Below are positions 7,242 through 16,608 of a stretch of 64,000 nt of DNA, piece after piece (the stretch's first letter is position 1; every line of letters starts with the position of its first letter). Location: the NCBI GenBank assembly GCA_937998355.1, contig CALLDI010000003.1:1-64000 (forward strand), read 5' to 3'. This stretch comes from an uncultured Eggerthella sp. (GTDB lineage Bacteria > Actinomycetota > Coriobacteriia > Coriobacteriales > Eggerthellaceae). The notes beneath the pieces are model-generated. The model ran no database searches. It saw only the letters and a program-made list of their open reading frames with translations, and was not told the origin of the DNA. Both the position numbers and the translations under genes were made by a program.

Positions 7242-9020
7242 CTATTCGCCGATCGAATCGACCACGACCACGTTACCTTCGCTCGCCCCATGGTTGAGTA
7301 CGATAACGTCGCCGACCTTGTAGCGCACGACGTCCACGACGCTCGCAACCGCGCAGTCGAAGATGGCTTGCTGGCCGTCCAAGATGAGGTAGTAGTGCGA
7401 ATTGCCATCGATGACCACCGGCGATATGGACGCGATGGTGCCCGATGTCTGACCTGCTGCAGGCGTTGCAGAAGCTTCAGAGCCACCCACGTTGATGCCC
7501 TGGTTCACGAGCAGCTGTTCGTAGGACTTCTCGGTCGCACCGAGCGTGTCGCCCACCGCAACGTTCTGATAGCGTTGGATGTCGACCATGGCGTACATCT
7601 TCACGAGACCAGCCGCGTCCTTCAGCGCCATGAAGTAGGTAGGCTGACCATCCACGTTCAGCAGCAGCGGGAAGGTGGCATCGTACTGGAGATGCTGGAC
7701 CTGGCCTTCTGCTGAGCGCATGGCCGATTCCTCGGTCGCACCCGCAACGGAGTAGAACTTCGATTCGCCCGTGCGCTGGTTGATCATGACGCAGCCGATG
7801 ATGGAGTTATCCGCCGTAGCTGACGTAACGCCACTGTAGACCCATACGTCATCGTCCTTGGCGATGTAATTGAAGCCGCTCTTACCGTCAGTAGAAGGCG
7901 TGGTCTGCTTCACTCCGTTCTGGCCGAGCCAAGAGTTGATCCAGCCGCCCGAGAGCGCCCCTGACCAGTTGTACTGCTGGATGAGCAGCTCTGCCGGGTA
8001 GACGCGGTCGATCCATTCGGGCACATCGTCAACAGCGATCTCCTGGCATTCACCGGTCGAGGCATTGCAGAGCACGATGCCCGAGATGGTGGTGCCACCG
8101 AACAGGCCGATGGTGCGCTTCTGAATCGGATAGATCCAATACGGGTTGCCATCATCGTCGATCTCGAAGGACTTCTCGTCGAACATGTAGAACGGATAGC
8201 TGAGCTGGACATGACGATCGACGTTATAGAAGAACGGGTCGGAATCCGAATAGCGGATCGGGTTCTCAAGACGCACGATCTCGGTATCCTGCGTGGACAT
8301 ATTCACGATGACGTAGGCTGGGATGCCGCCGTCCTTGTTCGCCCACCACTTGAAGAAGTCCGCGTAATTCAGCGGGCTGACACGAACGGGCTGTCCCTTG
8401 TAGTTGATCTGGGAATACAGGTCCGAGATCTCGAACTGGGAGACATAATCGGCCATGGTGCCCATGGTACGATTGCCCAGCAGGACCGCGGAGTCCTTGT
8501 CGATGAAGGGGATCTCGCTGTAGTCGACCTCTTGGATGTCGGTCGCGAAATCGGCGTCTTCGGTAGTGAGGATGGTCGAGAACTTCTCGGCGTTACCCGG
8601 GAAGAACGACTGCGAGGCCACCCAGCCGATCGCGCCCACGCATGCGATGGCGATGGGGATGATCATGAGGCGCGTGAAGAGCTTCGCCTTCTTCGGGCTC
8701 GCTTCGCGCTTGCCCACCCCGGTCTGATAGATCTGGCGGAACACGTACAGAACGAACGTGATGACCGCCAGAATGAGGATAAGGAAGCCCCACAGGTCGA
8801 TGCTGTGGATGTTGATGGGCGGATGGAACCACCAGTACGCCGCCGCGATGATGAGCAGCGCCACGATGATGGCGATGATGATGGTGCGCTTCTTTAGGTG
8901 CGAGAAGCGCGATTTGATCTTGTTGAAATCGGCACCGAGGCCACCGCCTCCGCCCGACTCCTGCGCTTGTTTGATGAAATCGGACCAGTTGATCGGCCCT
9001 TGTTGTTTGGGGTCGCTCAC
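7242..9020 (-). CDS. Membrane-anchored protein of unknown function with large extracytoplasmic region
   Basis: I do not recognise this 592-residue family. The N terminus is polar with a run of glycines, followed by three predicted membrane helices (about residues 45-62, 75-95 and 112-132; for example IIIAIIVALLIIAAAYWWF). The remaining 450 residues are soluble, rich in aromatic residues and beta-type patterning, with a final compact beta-rich stretch (about 530-592) after an Ala/Ser/Thr-rich linker, reminiscent of an OB-like barrel. A GTG start at 9020 is preferred because AAGGAGTCACTTC precedes it; upstream ATG codons in frame lack a binding site. The gene starts 14 bp past the stop of the dehydratase-activase gene, so it is likely the last gene of that operon. 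Confidence 0.7.
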   Translation of the reverse strand: MSDPKQQGPINWSDFIKQAQESGGGGGLGADFNKIKSRFSHLKKRTIIIAIIVALLIIAAAYWWFHPPINIHSIDLWGFLILILAVITFVLYVFRQIYQTGVGKREASPKKAKLFTRLMIIPIAIACVGAIGWVASQSFFPGNAEKFSTILTTEDADFATDIQEVDYSEIPFIDKDSAVLLGNRTMGTMADYVSQFEISDLYSQINYKGQPVRVSPLNYADFFKWWANKDGGIPAYVIVNMSTQDTEIVRLENPIRYSDSDPFFYNVDRHVQLSYPFYMFDEKSFEIDDDGNPYWIYPIQKRTIGLFGGTTISGIVLCNASTGECQEIAVDDVPEWIDRVYPAELLIQQYNWSGALSGGWINSWLGQNGVKQTTPSTDGKSGFNYIAKDDDVWVYSGVTSATADNSIIGCVMINQRTGESKFYSVAGATEESAMRSAEGQVQHLQYDATFPLLLNVDGQPTYFMALKDAAGLVKMYAMVDIQRYQNVAVGDTLGATEKSYEQLLVNQGINVGGSEASATPAAGQTSGTIASISPVVIDGNSHYYLILDGQQAIFDCAVASVVDVVRYKVGDVIVLNHGASEGNVVVVDSIGE

Positions 9021-9034
9021 GAAGTGACTCCTTA

Positions 9035-10690
9035 CTATCGTTCTTCCCATGCATAGCGCGCCGCTCCGAGAGCGCCGCAAAGATCGGGTGATTCGGTGAT
9101 GAAGAGCGAATCGCCCAAACGCGATTCGAGCTCCTGCACGACACCCGTGTTACGTGCAACGCCGCCGGTCATCATGAAAGGCGCCGTACCGCGTGCACGC
9201 TTCACCATCGACGCGGTCTTCGAGGCGATGGATTTGTTCAGTCCATGCACGATATCATTATCGGAGTGATTATCAGCGATGAGCGAGATGACTTCCGATT
9301 CCGCAAAAACTGAACACATGCTGGAGATGGTAAGATCGTGCTTCCAGTCGAGGCCGCGCGTGGACATCTGGTCCATGTCGAGCTCGAGCGAGCGGGCCAT
9401 CATCTCGAGGAAACGGCCCGTACCTGCCGCGCACTTGTCGTTCATGATGAAGTTCGAAACCTCGCCCGTCTCATCGAGGCAGATGACCTTGCTATCCTGA
9501 CCGCCGATGTCGACGATGGTACGGATGGCGGGATTGAGATGATGCGCACCGTGAGCATGGCAGCTGATCTCGGTCTTCGTGTCGGTGGCGAAGGGGATGT
9601 TGTCGCGCCCGTAACCCGTGGCCATGATGGCGGCGAAATCTTCCTGGGTAGCGCCGAGCTGTTCGCAGACAGCCTCGAGCGCCTCGCGCGCGCCGCGTTC
9701 AGCCTTCGGGCCCGTGCGCACGATAGCGCTGGCCACGATCTGGCCTTCCCTGTCGAGCACGACCATGTTCGTGGTGGTCGAGCCGCTATCGATGCCCGCG
9801 AAATACGTTCCTTGCATGTTGAGCACTTTCTCTTTCTGTTGCGATGAGGCAAGACCAAGGCTTTCCGAGAACGCCTCGAGGCGCGTGGAGAGCTGGCCGG
9901 CCGCCATGGGCATGTAATCCGATTCGATCTTGAGGATCGGCAAACTGGTGGCGTCCTTGAGCGCCGCGTAGTCGAAGCTATAGAAGTCGCAGAACTTCAC
10001 CGTGTTGTAGATGATGCCGACAAGGTGCGGATTCTCGAAGAGCACACGACGCCCGCTCACGTCGGTCATGCGCATGCAAGGAACCTGCGCCAGCAGCGCG
10101 TGAGCGTACCATTCCATGAGCGCTTCGAGACTGAACTCTCGCGCATCGTCCGGCAGCGGTTCGAGACCGCGGCTGCCGCAGCAGGTCAGATTCGCGACTG
10201 GGAGCACCATCTCGTCCTCGATCGAACGTTGGAGCTGCGGGCTGACGCGACCGCCCAGAAGCGCGATGAAATCTTCCTTCGGGAATTCCCAGGTGGCTTC
10301 TTCGCAGGCAGCGCAGAAAAGGTCGCGGTCGAAGGGCTTGCCGTAGGTCTGCTCGAGATCACGTACGAGCGAGACGAGCGCGTGGGCGAACAGCTCGCGC
10401 GCGCAACCGTTGTCCTCGTGTGGAAGATCGAGCAGGTAGAGGTTTTCCTGACAGCCCTCGAAATCGAGCACGTCATAGACGCGGCGCAACGAATCGCAAC
10501 AATCCATGACGATGACGTCACGCTTGTCGAGGCTCTGTTGGATGAGCGACTTCGCGTGACAGCAGAGATTCGCGTGCGTGAGCGACTCAGCGCGCTCGAA
10601 GTCATCTTCTTCAGCATCGAGCAGCACCGCGTCTTGCCCGAACGCCGCGAAGAGTTCGATGGGGGCATATTTGCAGCTGTAGTGGATCAT
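9035..10690 (-). CDS. Fusion of a 2-hydroxyacyl-CoA dehydratase-type domain with its ATP-dependent activase
   Basis: A 551-residue protein made of two parts normally encoded separately. Residues 1-280 resemble the HgdB/D-component fold of 2-hydroxyacyl-CoA dehydratases and double-cubane cluster proteins, with many cysteines (for example CC at 43-44, 64-65 and 170-171). Residues 293-551 are a BadF/BcrA-type activase of the ASKHA fold: GIDSGSTTTN at 299-308, IVDIGGQDSK at 392-401, and the two cysteines that bind the shared [4Fe-4S] cluster, C420 in KCAAGTGRFLE and C459 in SSMCSVFAESE. Activases pass single electrons to the dehydratase using ATP. The start at 10690 overlaps the stop of the upstream dehydratase gene by four bases (ATGA), implying translational coupling. 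Oxygen-sensitive chemistry is expected. The substrate is unknown. Confidence 0.85.
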   Translation of the reverse strand: MIHYSCKYAPIELFAAFGQDAVLLDAEEDDFERAESLTHANLCCHAKSLIQQSLDKRDVIVMDCCDSLRRVYDVLDFEGCQENLYLLDLPHEDNGCARELFAHALVSLVRDLEQTYGKPFDRDLFCAACEEATWEFPKEDFIALLGGRVSPQLQRSIEDEMVLPVANLTCCGSRGLEPLPDDAREFSLEALMEWYAHALLAQVPCMRMTDVSGRRVLFENPHLVGIIYNTVKFCDFYSFDYAALKDATSLPILKIESDYMPMAAGQLSTRLEAFSESLGLASSQQKEKVLNMQGTYFAGIDSGSTTTNMVVLDREGQIVASAIVRTGPKAERGAREALEAVCEQLGATQEDFAAIMATGYGRDNIPFATDTKTEISCHAHGAHHLNPAIRTIVDIGGQDSKVICLDETGEVSNFIMNDKCAAGTGRFLEMMARSLELDMDQMSTRGLDWKHDLTISSMCSVFAESEVISLIADNHSDNDIVHGLNKSIASKTASMVKRARGTAPFMMTGGVARNTGVVQELESRLGDSLFITESPDLCGALGAARYAWEER

Positions 10691-11970
10691 GCGCGCAGCG
10701 CCTCCAGCTGCTCGATGAAAGCGTTCATACGCGTGACCATCTGCCCGTCGGCTACGTTGCGCGAATCGCATCCATCTCCGTCGAGCACGAGCGTAGGCAG
10801 GCCGTTCTGCTCGAAGAAGTGCTTGGCCAGCTGAGAGATGCCGAGCGTCTGCTTGCAGCCCCAGTGACAGAAGACCACGACCCCATCGGCATGCGCGTCG
10901 CGCGCCTGGTCGAGCGCACGCTCGAGGCGATGCTTCGCAGGGCCGTTCATCGAGCCGCATACCAAACGGCGTGCCATGCTCTCGAAAGGATGATCAGGGT
11001 CGGGCAGCTCGATCGATTCAGCCGCGATGTCGGTGCCCACCAGTTCGCAACCAGGAGCCGCGTCGAGGATGTCGCGCATGGAGTCCTGCCAGTTCGGAAG
11101 CGTATGGATCCAGAAAAGGCGCACCTTGCCATCGCGCCCTGCGGGCAGCGCGCGTTCGCTCACCTTCAGGAGATCTTCCATGAAGCGCAGGGCCTCAGGG
11201 CGACCGAGCATGATATGAGTCGAGATCATGGCGCAGAGTTCGCTGGTCATGGTGGTATCGAGACTGACCTTGCCGCGCAACGCGAGCACGCGGTGATATG
11301 CCTCGATGGTCTTGCGTGAATCCACCATGGTCTCGCGCAACGCCTGCGCATCGAGCCTGCGATGCGACAGATCTTCGAGCATGGCGGCAAGTTCATAGAG
11401 CTGGTCGGTCACGTAAGCGACCGCATCGCTATCCGCCGTGTTCGGAACGTCGATGACATAGTGCGGAACGTCGTAGAAGTTGGCGAGACGCGGGAACGAA
11501 AGCTGATTCGCGTCGCAGATGAGCGTGGTGTTCGCGATCATGAGCGGCTTGGGCATGACACCCGTCTCCGCAACGCCCATCATGAGCTTGTGATAGGAAC
11601 AGAACGTCTCGGCAATATCGTGCGCTTCGGAGGTCTCGACGAACACTTCCTCGCACGCGGTGTTCGCGATGTAGGCCGAAAGCCCCTCAGGGAACATCGG
11701 CACGAGGCCCATAGCGTGGATGAGTTCACACGGCATGAAGATGTTCACCATGACCGCATTTTCGGGATGACGAAACGATTCGACGATGGTGCCCGCGATG
11801 CCGCCGTTCACGCGTTCGGTGGCGGCGCGCACGCTGGTACGGCGCGGGAATCTGCCTGCGAGGTTCACCCAGGAATAGGCAGCCATCAGCAGCGCACGCG
11901 CCGTATCGGGCGAGGTGATGGTCTGTTTCTGGATGACCTGGCCGAGCTTTTCAACGACTGGTGAAGCCAT
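10687..11970 (-). CDS. 2-hydroxyacyl-CoA dehydratase / double-cubane cluster family protein
   Basis: A 427-residue HgdA/HgdB-like protein. Cysteines suited to iron-sulfur binding occur in FMPCELIHAMG (about residue 80), FCSYHKLMMG (about 124), CHWGCKQTLG (about 368-372) and GDGCDSRN. In characterised systems such proteins remove water from 2-hydroxyacyl-CoAs or, as double-cubane proteins, carry out other low-potential reductions after activation. Here the partner activase is fused to a second dehydratase-like domain in the next gene, with which it overlaps by four bases. It begins 8 bp after the aconitase stop, so it belongs to an icd-acn-hgd operon, pointing loosely to 2-oxoglutarate/2-hydroxyglutarate metabolism. 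No CoA-transferase or hydroxyglutarate dehydrogenase gene is visible nearby. Confidence 0.82.
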   Translation of the reverse strand: MASPVVEKLGQVIQKQTITSPDTARALLMAAYSWVNLAGRFPRRTSVRAATERVNGGIAGTIVESFRHPENAVMVNIFMPCELIHAMGLVPMFPEGLSAYIANTACEEVFVETSEAHDIAETFCSYHKLMMGVAETGVMPKPLMIANTTLICDANQLSFPRLANFYDVPHYVIDVPNTADSDAVAYVTDQLYELAAMLEDLSHRRLDAQALRETMVDSRKTIEAYHRVLALRGKVSLDTTMTSELCAMISTHIMLGRPEALRFMEDLLKVSERALPAGRDGKVRLFWIHTLPNWQDSMRDILDAAPGCELVGTDIAAESIELPDPDHPFESMARRLVCGSMNGPAKHRLERALDQARDAHADGVVVFCHWGCKQTLGISQLAKHFFEQNGLPTLVLDGDGCDSRNVADGQMVTRMNAFIEQLEALRA

Positions 11971-11978
11971 TTTTACCT

Positions 11979-14624
11979 TTACGCGAGCGAGCGGAGGACG
12001 TACTGGAGGATGCCTCCGTTGTAGTAGTATTCGCCTTCGGTGGGCGTGTCGATGCGCACGACCATGTTGAAGTTCACGGTCTCGCCCGAAGGCTTGGTCG
12101 CTTCGACGCCCACGACCGCCGGATTCGGCAGGCCGTTCGAGAAGTCGATCGGTGCGATGGTGAACGTTTCGGAGCCATCGAGGCCGAGCGACTCGACGCT
12201 CTGGCCTTCTTCGAACTGCAGCGGCAGGATGCCCATGCCGATCAGGTTCGAACGATGGATGCGCTCGAAGCTTTCAGCGAACGCAGCGCGCACGCCCTGC
12301 AACATCGGGCCCTTCGCGGCCCAGTCGCGCGAGGAACCGCTGCCGTACATCTTGCCCGCCAGCACGACGAGCTGGGTCTCGTTGTTCATGTAGTGTTCCG
12401 CGGCATCCCAAACGGCTTTGACCTGGTCGTCCAGGAAGTCTTTGGTCCAGCCGCCCTTCTTGCCTTCGGCGAGCTTGTTCATCAGCTTCACGTTCGCGAA
12501 CGTGCCGCGCATCATGACCTCATGGTTGCCACGGCGAGCACCATAGGTGTTGAAGTCCGCAGGAACGACACCATGATCTTCGAGGTAGCAAGCAGCAGGC
12601 GAATCGAGCGCGATCGCGCCAGCTGGGGAAATGTGGTCGGTGGTGATGAAATCGCCCAGGTTCAAGAGCGCGCGAGCATCCTTGATCTGCGCGGGCGCTT
12701 CGGGAGTCTTCGGCATACCGTTGAAATACGGCGCGCGACGCACGTAGGTGGAATCGGGGTCCCATGCGAAGGTGTCGCTGGCCTCTTTGCCAAGCGACTG
12801 CCATTTCGCATCGCCCGTGAAGAGGTCGGCTGCCGATTCATCGAAGGTCTGCTTCGTGCAGCACGAAGCCAGCAGGTCGGCCACTTCTTTGTCGTTAGGC
12901 CAGATGTCACGCAGGAACACTTCCCTACCCTCTGCGTTCGTACCGATGGGCATGGTCTCGAAATCGAAGTCCATCGTGCCGACGAGCGAATATGCGATGA
13001 CGAGCGCCGGCGCGCACAGGTAGTTCTGCGAAACATCGGGCGAGATGCGGCCGTCGAAGTTGCGGTTGCCCGAAAGGATACTCGCCAGTTCGACCTTGTC
13101 GGCGATGTCGTACATCTGCGGATAGACCGGACCGGAGTTGCCGATGCAGCTCATGCAGCCGAAACCGCACGTGTAGAAGCCCAGGTCATGAAGGCCCTCG
13201 ATCAGACCCGCCGCCGCCAGAATGTCTTCGGTGGCGCGACTGCCTGGCGCGAGAATGCACTTGACCCACGGCTGCGGCTTGAGGCCGTTCGCTGCCGCAT
13301 TGCGTGCGAGAATGCCCGCCGCCAGCATCATGGAAGCGTCCGTTGCGGTGGTGCAGCTGGTGACCGCCGCGATGGCGAGCGCACCATGCGTGAGGTCGTG
13401 CTTTTCACCCGCGATATCGACTTCGACCGTGTCGTTCAGATCGAGACCGCGATCGGAGCAGATGGAATGGAAGGCATCGTAAGCCTTGGAGAGCGCGATG
13501 CGATCGTGTGGACGCGAGGGACCCGCCAGGTTGCGCTCGACCGTCGAAAGATCGAGCGTGAGCACCTTGGAATACGCGCGGGGCGCGGCATCCGCATAGC
13601 CCCAGAAGCCCTGCTCCTTCGCGTAGGCTTCCACCAACGCGATCTGCTCTTCGCTGCGACCGGTGAGCGCAAGGTAGTCGAGCGTCTTCTCGTCGACCGG
13701 GAAGAGCGTGCAGGTCGAGCCGTATTCTGGCGTCATGTTGGACACACACGCACGCTGCGTTGCCGAAAGGCTCTGGACGCCTTCGCCGAACACCTCGACG
13801 AAGCAGCCGACCACGCCTTCAGCGCGCAACATCTGCGCGAACGTGAGCGAAAGGTCCATCGCGGAGACGTGTTCGGGCAGCTTACCTACCAGGTTCACGC
13901 CAATAACGCGCGGAACGAGCGTGGTGATGGGCTGACCGAGCGCAGCAGCTTCAGCTTCAATGCCGCCCACGCCCCACCCGAGCACGCCAATGCCGTTGGC
14001 GGTTGGCGTGTGCGAGTCGGTGCCGACGAGCGTGTCGAAGTACGCGATGGTCTCCTGCGCCTCTTCGCGCGTCATGACCACGCTGGCGAAGCGCTCGATG
14101 TTGAGCTGATGGCAGATGCCCGATCCAGGTGGCACGATGCGCACGTTCTGGAAGGATTCCTGCGACCATTTCAGGAAGTCGTAACGTTCTTTGTTGCGCT
14201 CGAACTCGAGCTCCATGTTCTGCGCGAGCGCAGCTGCACAACCCGACTCATCGGCGATGACCGAATGGTCGATGACCAGGTCGCACGGAATCTGCGGGTT
14301 GATGTTCTTCGGGTCGCCGCCCAGTTCAGCGCACGCCTCGCGCATGACCGCGAAGTCGACGAAGACGGGAACGCCCGTGAAATCCTGGAACAACACGCGT
14401 GCGGGGCTGAATTCGATCTCTTCACCCGTCACGCCCTTCGTGCCCGCCTCGACGAGACGCTGCGAGAGGATGCGCGCCTCTTCATCGGTGCGCGCGTTGC
14501 GGAGGATATTCTCCAAGAGCACGGTGAGGGAATACGGAAGCGAGGCGTGGCCCTCGACCTGCGACACGGGATAGTAGGTGTACTCTTTCGTGCCGACCTT
14601 GAGAATAGCTGCGCGGTTGTTCAT
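11979..14624 (-). CDS. acnA: Aconitate hydratase A
   Basis: An 881-residue monomeric [4Fe-4S] enzyme that isomerises citrate to isocitrate. The cluster cysteines are in TSCTTATD (about residue 425) and CGFGCMSCIGNSGP (about 490-497), and the C-terminal swivel domain carries YGSGSSRDWAAKG. Length is that of AcnA/iron-regulatory type enzymes. It lies 42 bp after the isocitrate dehydrogenase gene and just before the dehydratase genes on the same strand. Its message starts behind GAAGGAGC. Confidence 0.96.
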   Translation of the reverse strand: MNNRAAILKVGTKEYTYYPVSQVEGHASLPYSLTVLLENILRNARTDEEARILSQRLVEAGTKGVTGEEIEFSPARVLFQDFTGVPVFVDFAVMREACAELGGDPKNINPQIPCDLVIDHSVIADESGCAAALAQNMELEFERNKERYDFLKWSQESFQNVRIVPPGSGICHQLNIERFASVVMTREEAQETIAYFDTLVGTDSHTPTANGIGVLGWGVGGIEAEAAALGQPITTLVPRVIGVNLVGKLPEHVSAMDLSLTFAQMLRAEGVVGCFVEVFGEGVQSLSATQRACVSNMTPEYGSTCTLFPVDEKTLDYLALTGRSEEQIALVEAYAKEQGFWGYADAAPRAYSKVLTLDLSTVERNLAGPSRPHDRIALSKAYDAFHSICSDRGLDLNDTVEVDIAGEKHDLTHGALAIAAVTSCTTATDASMMLAAGILARNAAANGLKPQPWVKCILAPGSRATEDILAAAGLIEGLHDLGFYTCGFGCMSCIGNSGPVYPQMYDIADKVELASILSGNRNFDGRISPDVSQNYLCAPALVIAYSLVGTMDFDFETMPIGTNAEGREVFLRDIWPNDKEVADLLASCCTKQTFDESAADLFTGDAKWQSLGKEASDTFAWDPDSTYVRRAPYFNGMPKTPEAPAQIKDARALLNLGDFITTDHISPAGAIALDSPAACYLEDHGVVPADFNTYGARRGNHEVMMRGTFANVKLMNKLAEGKKGGWTKDFLDDQVKAVWDAAEHYMNNETQLVVLAGKMYGSGSSRDWAAKGPMLQGVRAAFAESFERIHRSNLIGMGILPLQFEEGQSVESLGLDGSETFTIAPIDFSNGLPNPAVVGVEATKPSGETVNFNMVVRIDTPTEGEYYYNGGILQYVLRSLA

Positions 14625-14666
14625 GCATGCTCCTTCTTTTCGTGAGTGAACGGGGCGTTCGCAAGC

Positions 14667-15755
14667 CTATGCTTGCAGAACGCGAACGACTTCGTCGGTG
14701 AATTCAGTGCAGGTGGCGGCAGGTGCGTCCGAACCAGTAGCCTTGCGAATATCGGCCGTGAGCACCTTGCCTTCCGCATAGACCGCGCGAACCGCGTCGC
14801 GGATCTTGCGCGCGATATCAAGTTCGCCCAGGTGGTCGAGCATCATGGCTGCGGAGAGGATCTCGGCCGTGGGGTTGCAAACGTCTTTGCCTGCGATGTC
14901 GGGCGCCGAGCCGTGGACCGCTTCGAAGATGGCGTATTCAGGACCGATGTTCGCGCCTGGGGCGATGCCAAGGCCGCCCACCAAGCCAGCGCACAGGTCG
15001 CTCGCGATATCGCCATACAGGTTCGGGAAGACGATGACCTCGAACTGCGAGGGGTCCATGACGATGTTCATGCAAAACGCATCGATGATGTTGTCGTTGA
15101 ATTCGATGGTGGGATGCTCTTCGGCAACCTCGCGCGCGACGCGCAGGAACAGGCCGTCGGAATGCTTCATGATATTCGCCTTGTGAGCAGCGGTGACCTT
15201 CTTGTAGCCCTGCTTCTCGGCGTAGTCGAACGCATATTCCACGATGTTGCGCGATGCGGTCTTCGAGATGGGCTTGATGGAGATACCGGAATCCTTGCGG
15301 ATGGTGCCCGCACCCTTCTCGTCGATGAACTCGATGAGGTCGAGCGCATCGGGCGTACCCTCTTCGAATTCGATACCCGCATAGAGGTCCTCGGAATTCT
15401 CGCGCACGATGACGAGATCGACGTCTTCATAGCGGCCGCCCGCACCTGGGATGGAAAGGACGGGACGCAGGCAGACATTCAGGTCGAGCGCCTGGCGCAG
15501 CGCGACGTTCACGCTGCGAAAGCCCGTGCCGACCGGCGTGGTGACCGGACCCTTGATAGCGACCTTGTTCTTGCGAACCGCATCAATGGTGGAAGGCGGC
15601 AGCGGCGTACCGAATTCTTCCATGAGATGAGCGCCCGCCTCGGCGATCTCCCATTCGATGTCCGCACCTGCTGCAGCGACCACGCGCTGCATAGCCGCGG
15701 TGGTCTCCGTACCGATACCGTCGCCCGGAATGAGCGTGACCGTATGCTTTGCCAT
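14667..15755 (-). CDS. icd: NAD-type isocitrate dehydrogenase
   Basis: A 362-residue beta-decarboxylating dehydrogenase converting isocitrate to 2-oxoglutarate and CO2. LIPGDGIGTE opens the protein; the substrate loop RPVLSIPG, VRENSEDLYAGIE and the metal-binding NLYGDIASDLCAG region are all present. The short chain and the NSEDLYAGIE loop match the NAD-dependent, archaeal/mitochondrial-like branch and differ from the longer NADP enzymes; isopropylmalate dehydrogenase is the main alternative but the neighbouring aconitase argues for isocitrate. With acnA this makes the oxidative half-path from citrate to 2-oxoglutarate. GAGAGTC precedes the start. Confidence 0.9.
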   Translation of the reverse strand: MAKHTVTLIPGDGIGTETTAAMQRVVAAAGADIEWEIAEAGAHLMEEFGTPLPPSTIDAVRKNKVAIKGPVTTPVGTGFRSVNVALRQALDLNVCLRPVLSIPGAGGRYEDVDLVIVRENSEDLYAGIEFEEGTPDALDLIEFIDEKGAGTIRKDSGISIKPISKTASRNIVEYAFDYAEKQGYKKVTAAHKANIMKHSDGLFLRVAREVAEEHPTIEFNDNIIDAFCMNIVMDPSQFEVIVFPNLYGDIASDLCAGLVGGLGIAPGANIGPEYAIFEAVHGSAPDIAGKDVCNPTAEILSAAMMLDHLGELDIARKIRDAVRAVYAEGKVLTADIRKATGSDAPAATCTEFTDEVVRVLQA

Positions 15756-15858
15756 GTATGACTCTCCTTGTCGTACGAGGGTTTACGTTATCCGCGAGCA
15801 TGAGCGCACGAATGAGGCGGCAACGATGAGCGCCGCCTTAGCGTGCGGAACGCGCGGT

Positions 15859-16461
15859 CTATTTGACGTTGTCGACGATCTGCTGGCTGCGACGCTTCAG
15901 CGCGCCCTTCGACTTCTCTGCGTCGAATGCCATGCGCTCCTTCAGGCCATCTTTCGCCGTCTTCGAGATCTTGCCTTCGGAGAACCCGATGAGCGCGATG
16001 AGCATATCCTGGTATTCATAGTCGCCGTGGTAGCACTGGATGGCCTCGTCGAGCAGGGGCCAGACCTTCTCGGAGCGGTTTTCCGTGGTGGCTCCAAGCT
16101 TGCACAGGAAACGTACGGCTGCCAGGCGAACGAAACCGCTCTCTTCATCGAAGAGCGCCGTTTCCGCATCGGGAAGCGCCTTGTCGCAGCTCTTGGAAGC
16201 AAGCGGGACGAGCGCGGTCAGAACCTCGAGGCTTTCCCAGCGCGTCTGCGCTTCAGGCTTCTTGAGCGCGTCGATGAATTCATCGAGATGAGGGACAAGC
16301 ACCTCAGGGTCAACCTTCGCGATCTGTGCGAACACCGCAGCTGCATTCTGACGAGCACGGCGCGAGGAGCCGGAAAGCTCCGTGATGAGCGTCTCCATGG
16401 TTTCAGGCGACTCGATGGCCTGCTGGGCGGTTTCTTTGATGTTCTCGGTTTTCTCGCTCAC
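15859..16461 (-). CDS. HEAT-repeat-like helical protein
   Basis: A 200-residue, soluble, mostly helical protein of unknown function. Residues 20-130 show HEAT-type periodicity of paired helices (RQNAAAVFAQIAKVDPEVLVPHL then RWESLEVLTALVPLASKS and RLAAVRFLCKLG). Such repeats usually form protein-binding scaffolds. The last 40 residues are charged and Lys/Arg rich. It lies 100 bp before icd on the same strand and follows a TATAAT-like element on the - strand at 16531-16536, so it may head the icd-acn operon. No enzymatic motif is visible. Confidence 0.7.
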   Translation of the reverse strand: MSEKTENIKETAQQAIESPETMETLITELSGSSRRARQNAAAVFAQIAKVDPEVLVPHLDEFIDALKKPEAQTRWESLEVLTALVPLASKSCDKALPDAETALFDEESGFVRLAAVRFLCKLGATTENRSEKVWPLLDEAIQCYHGDYEYQDMLIALIGFSEGKISKTAKDGLKERMAFDAEKSKGALKRRSQQIVDNVK

Positions 16462-16558
16462 GCGCTTCTCCCTACTGGTCGTGCATTTTCATACAGCTAT
16501 CCCAAGGATAGCAAGATACCTAACCTGTCTATTATACTCTCGTTTTCCCTGCAAAATG

Positions 16559-16585
16559 AAAAGCCCCCAATGAATGGAGGCTTTT
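16559..16585 (-). terminator. Terminator after rplA
   Basis: AAAAGCC pairs with GGCTTTT around a 13-nt middle that can add two more pairs; on the - strand the stem is followed by CATTTTGC. It lies 24 nt past the rplA stop. Confidence 0.65.
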
Positions 16586-16608
16586 CGAAGTCAATATGGT
16601 AATGACGG

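Noticed and set aside
8211..8897. 228-codon + strand frame opposite the 7242 membrane protein
   Set aside because: Composition is the Asp/Arg/His-rich pattern of an antisense shadow; the opposite frame has membrane helices, a good start site and a terminator.
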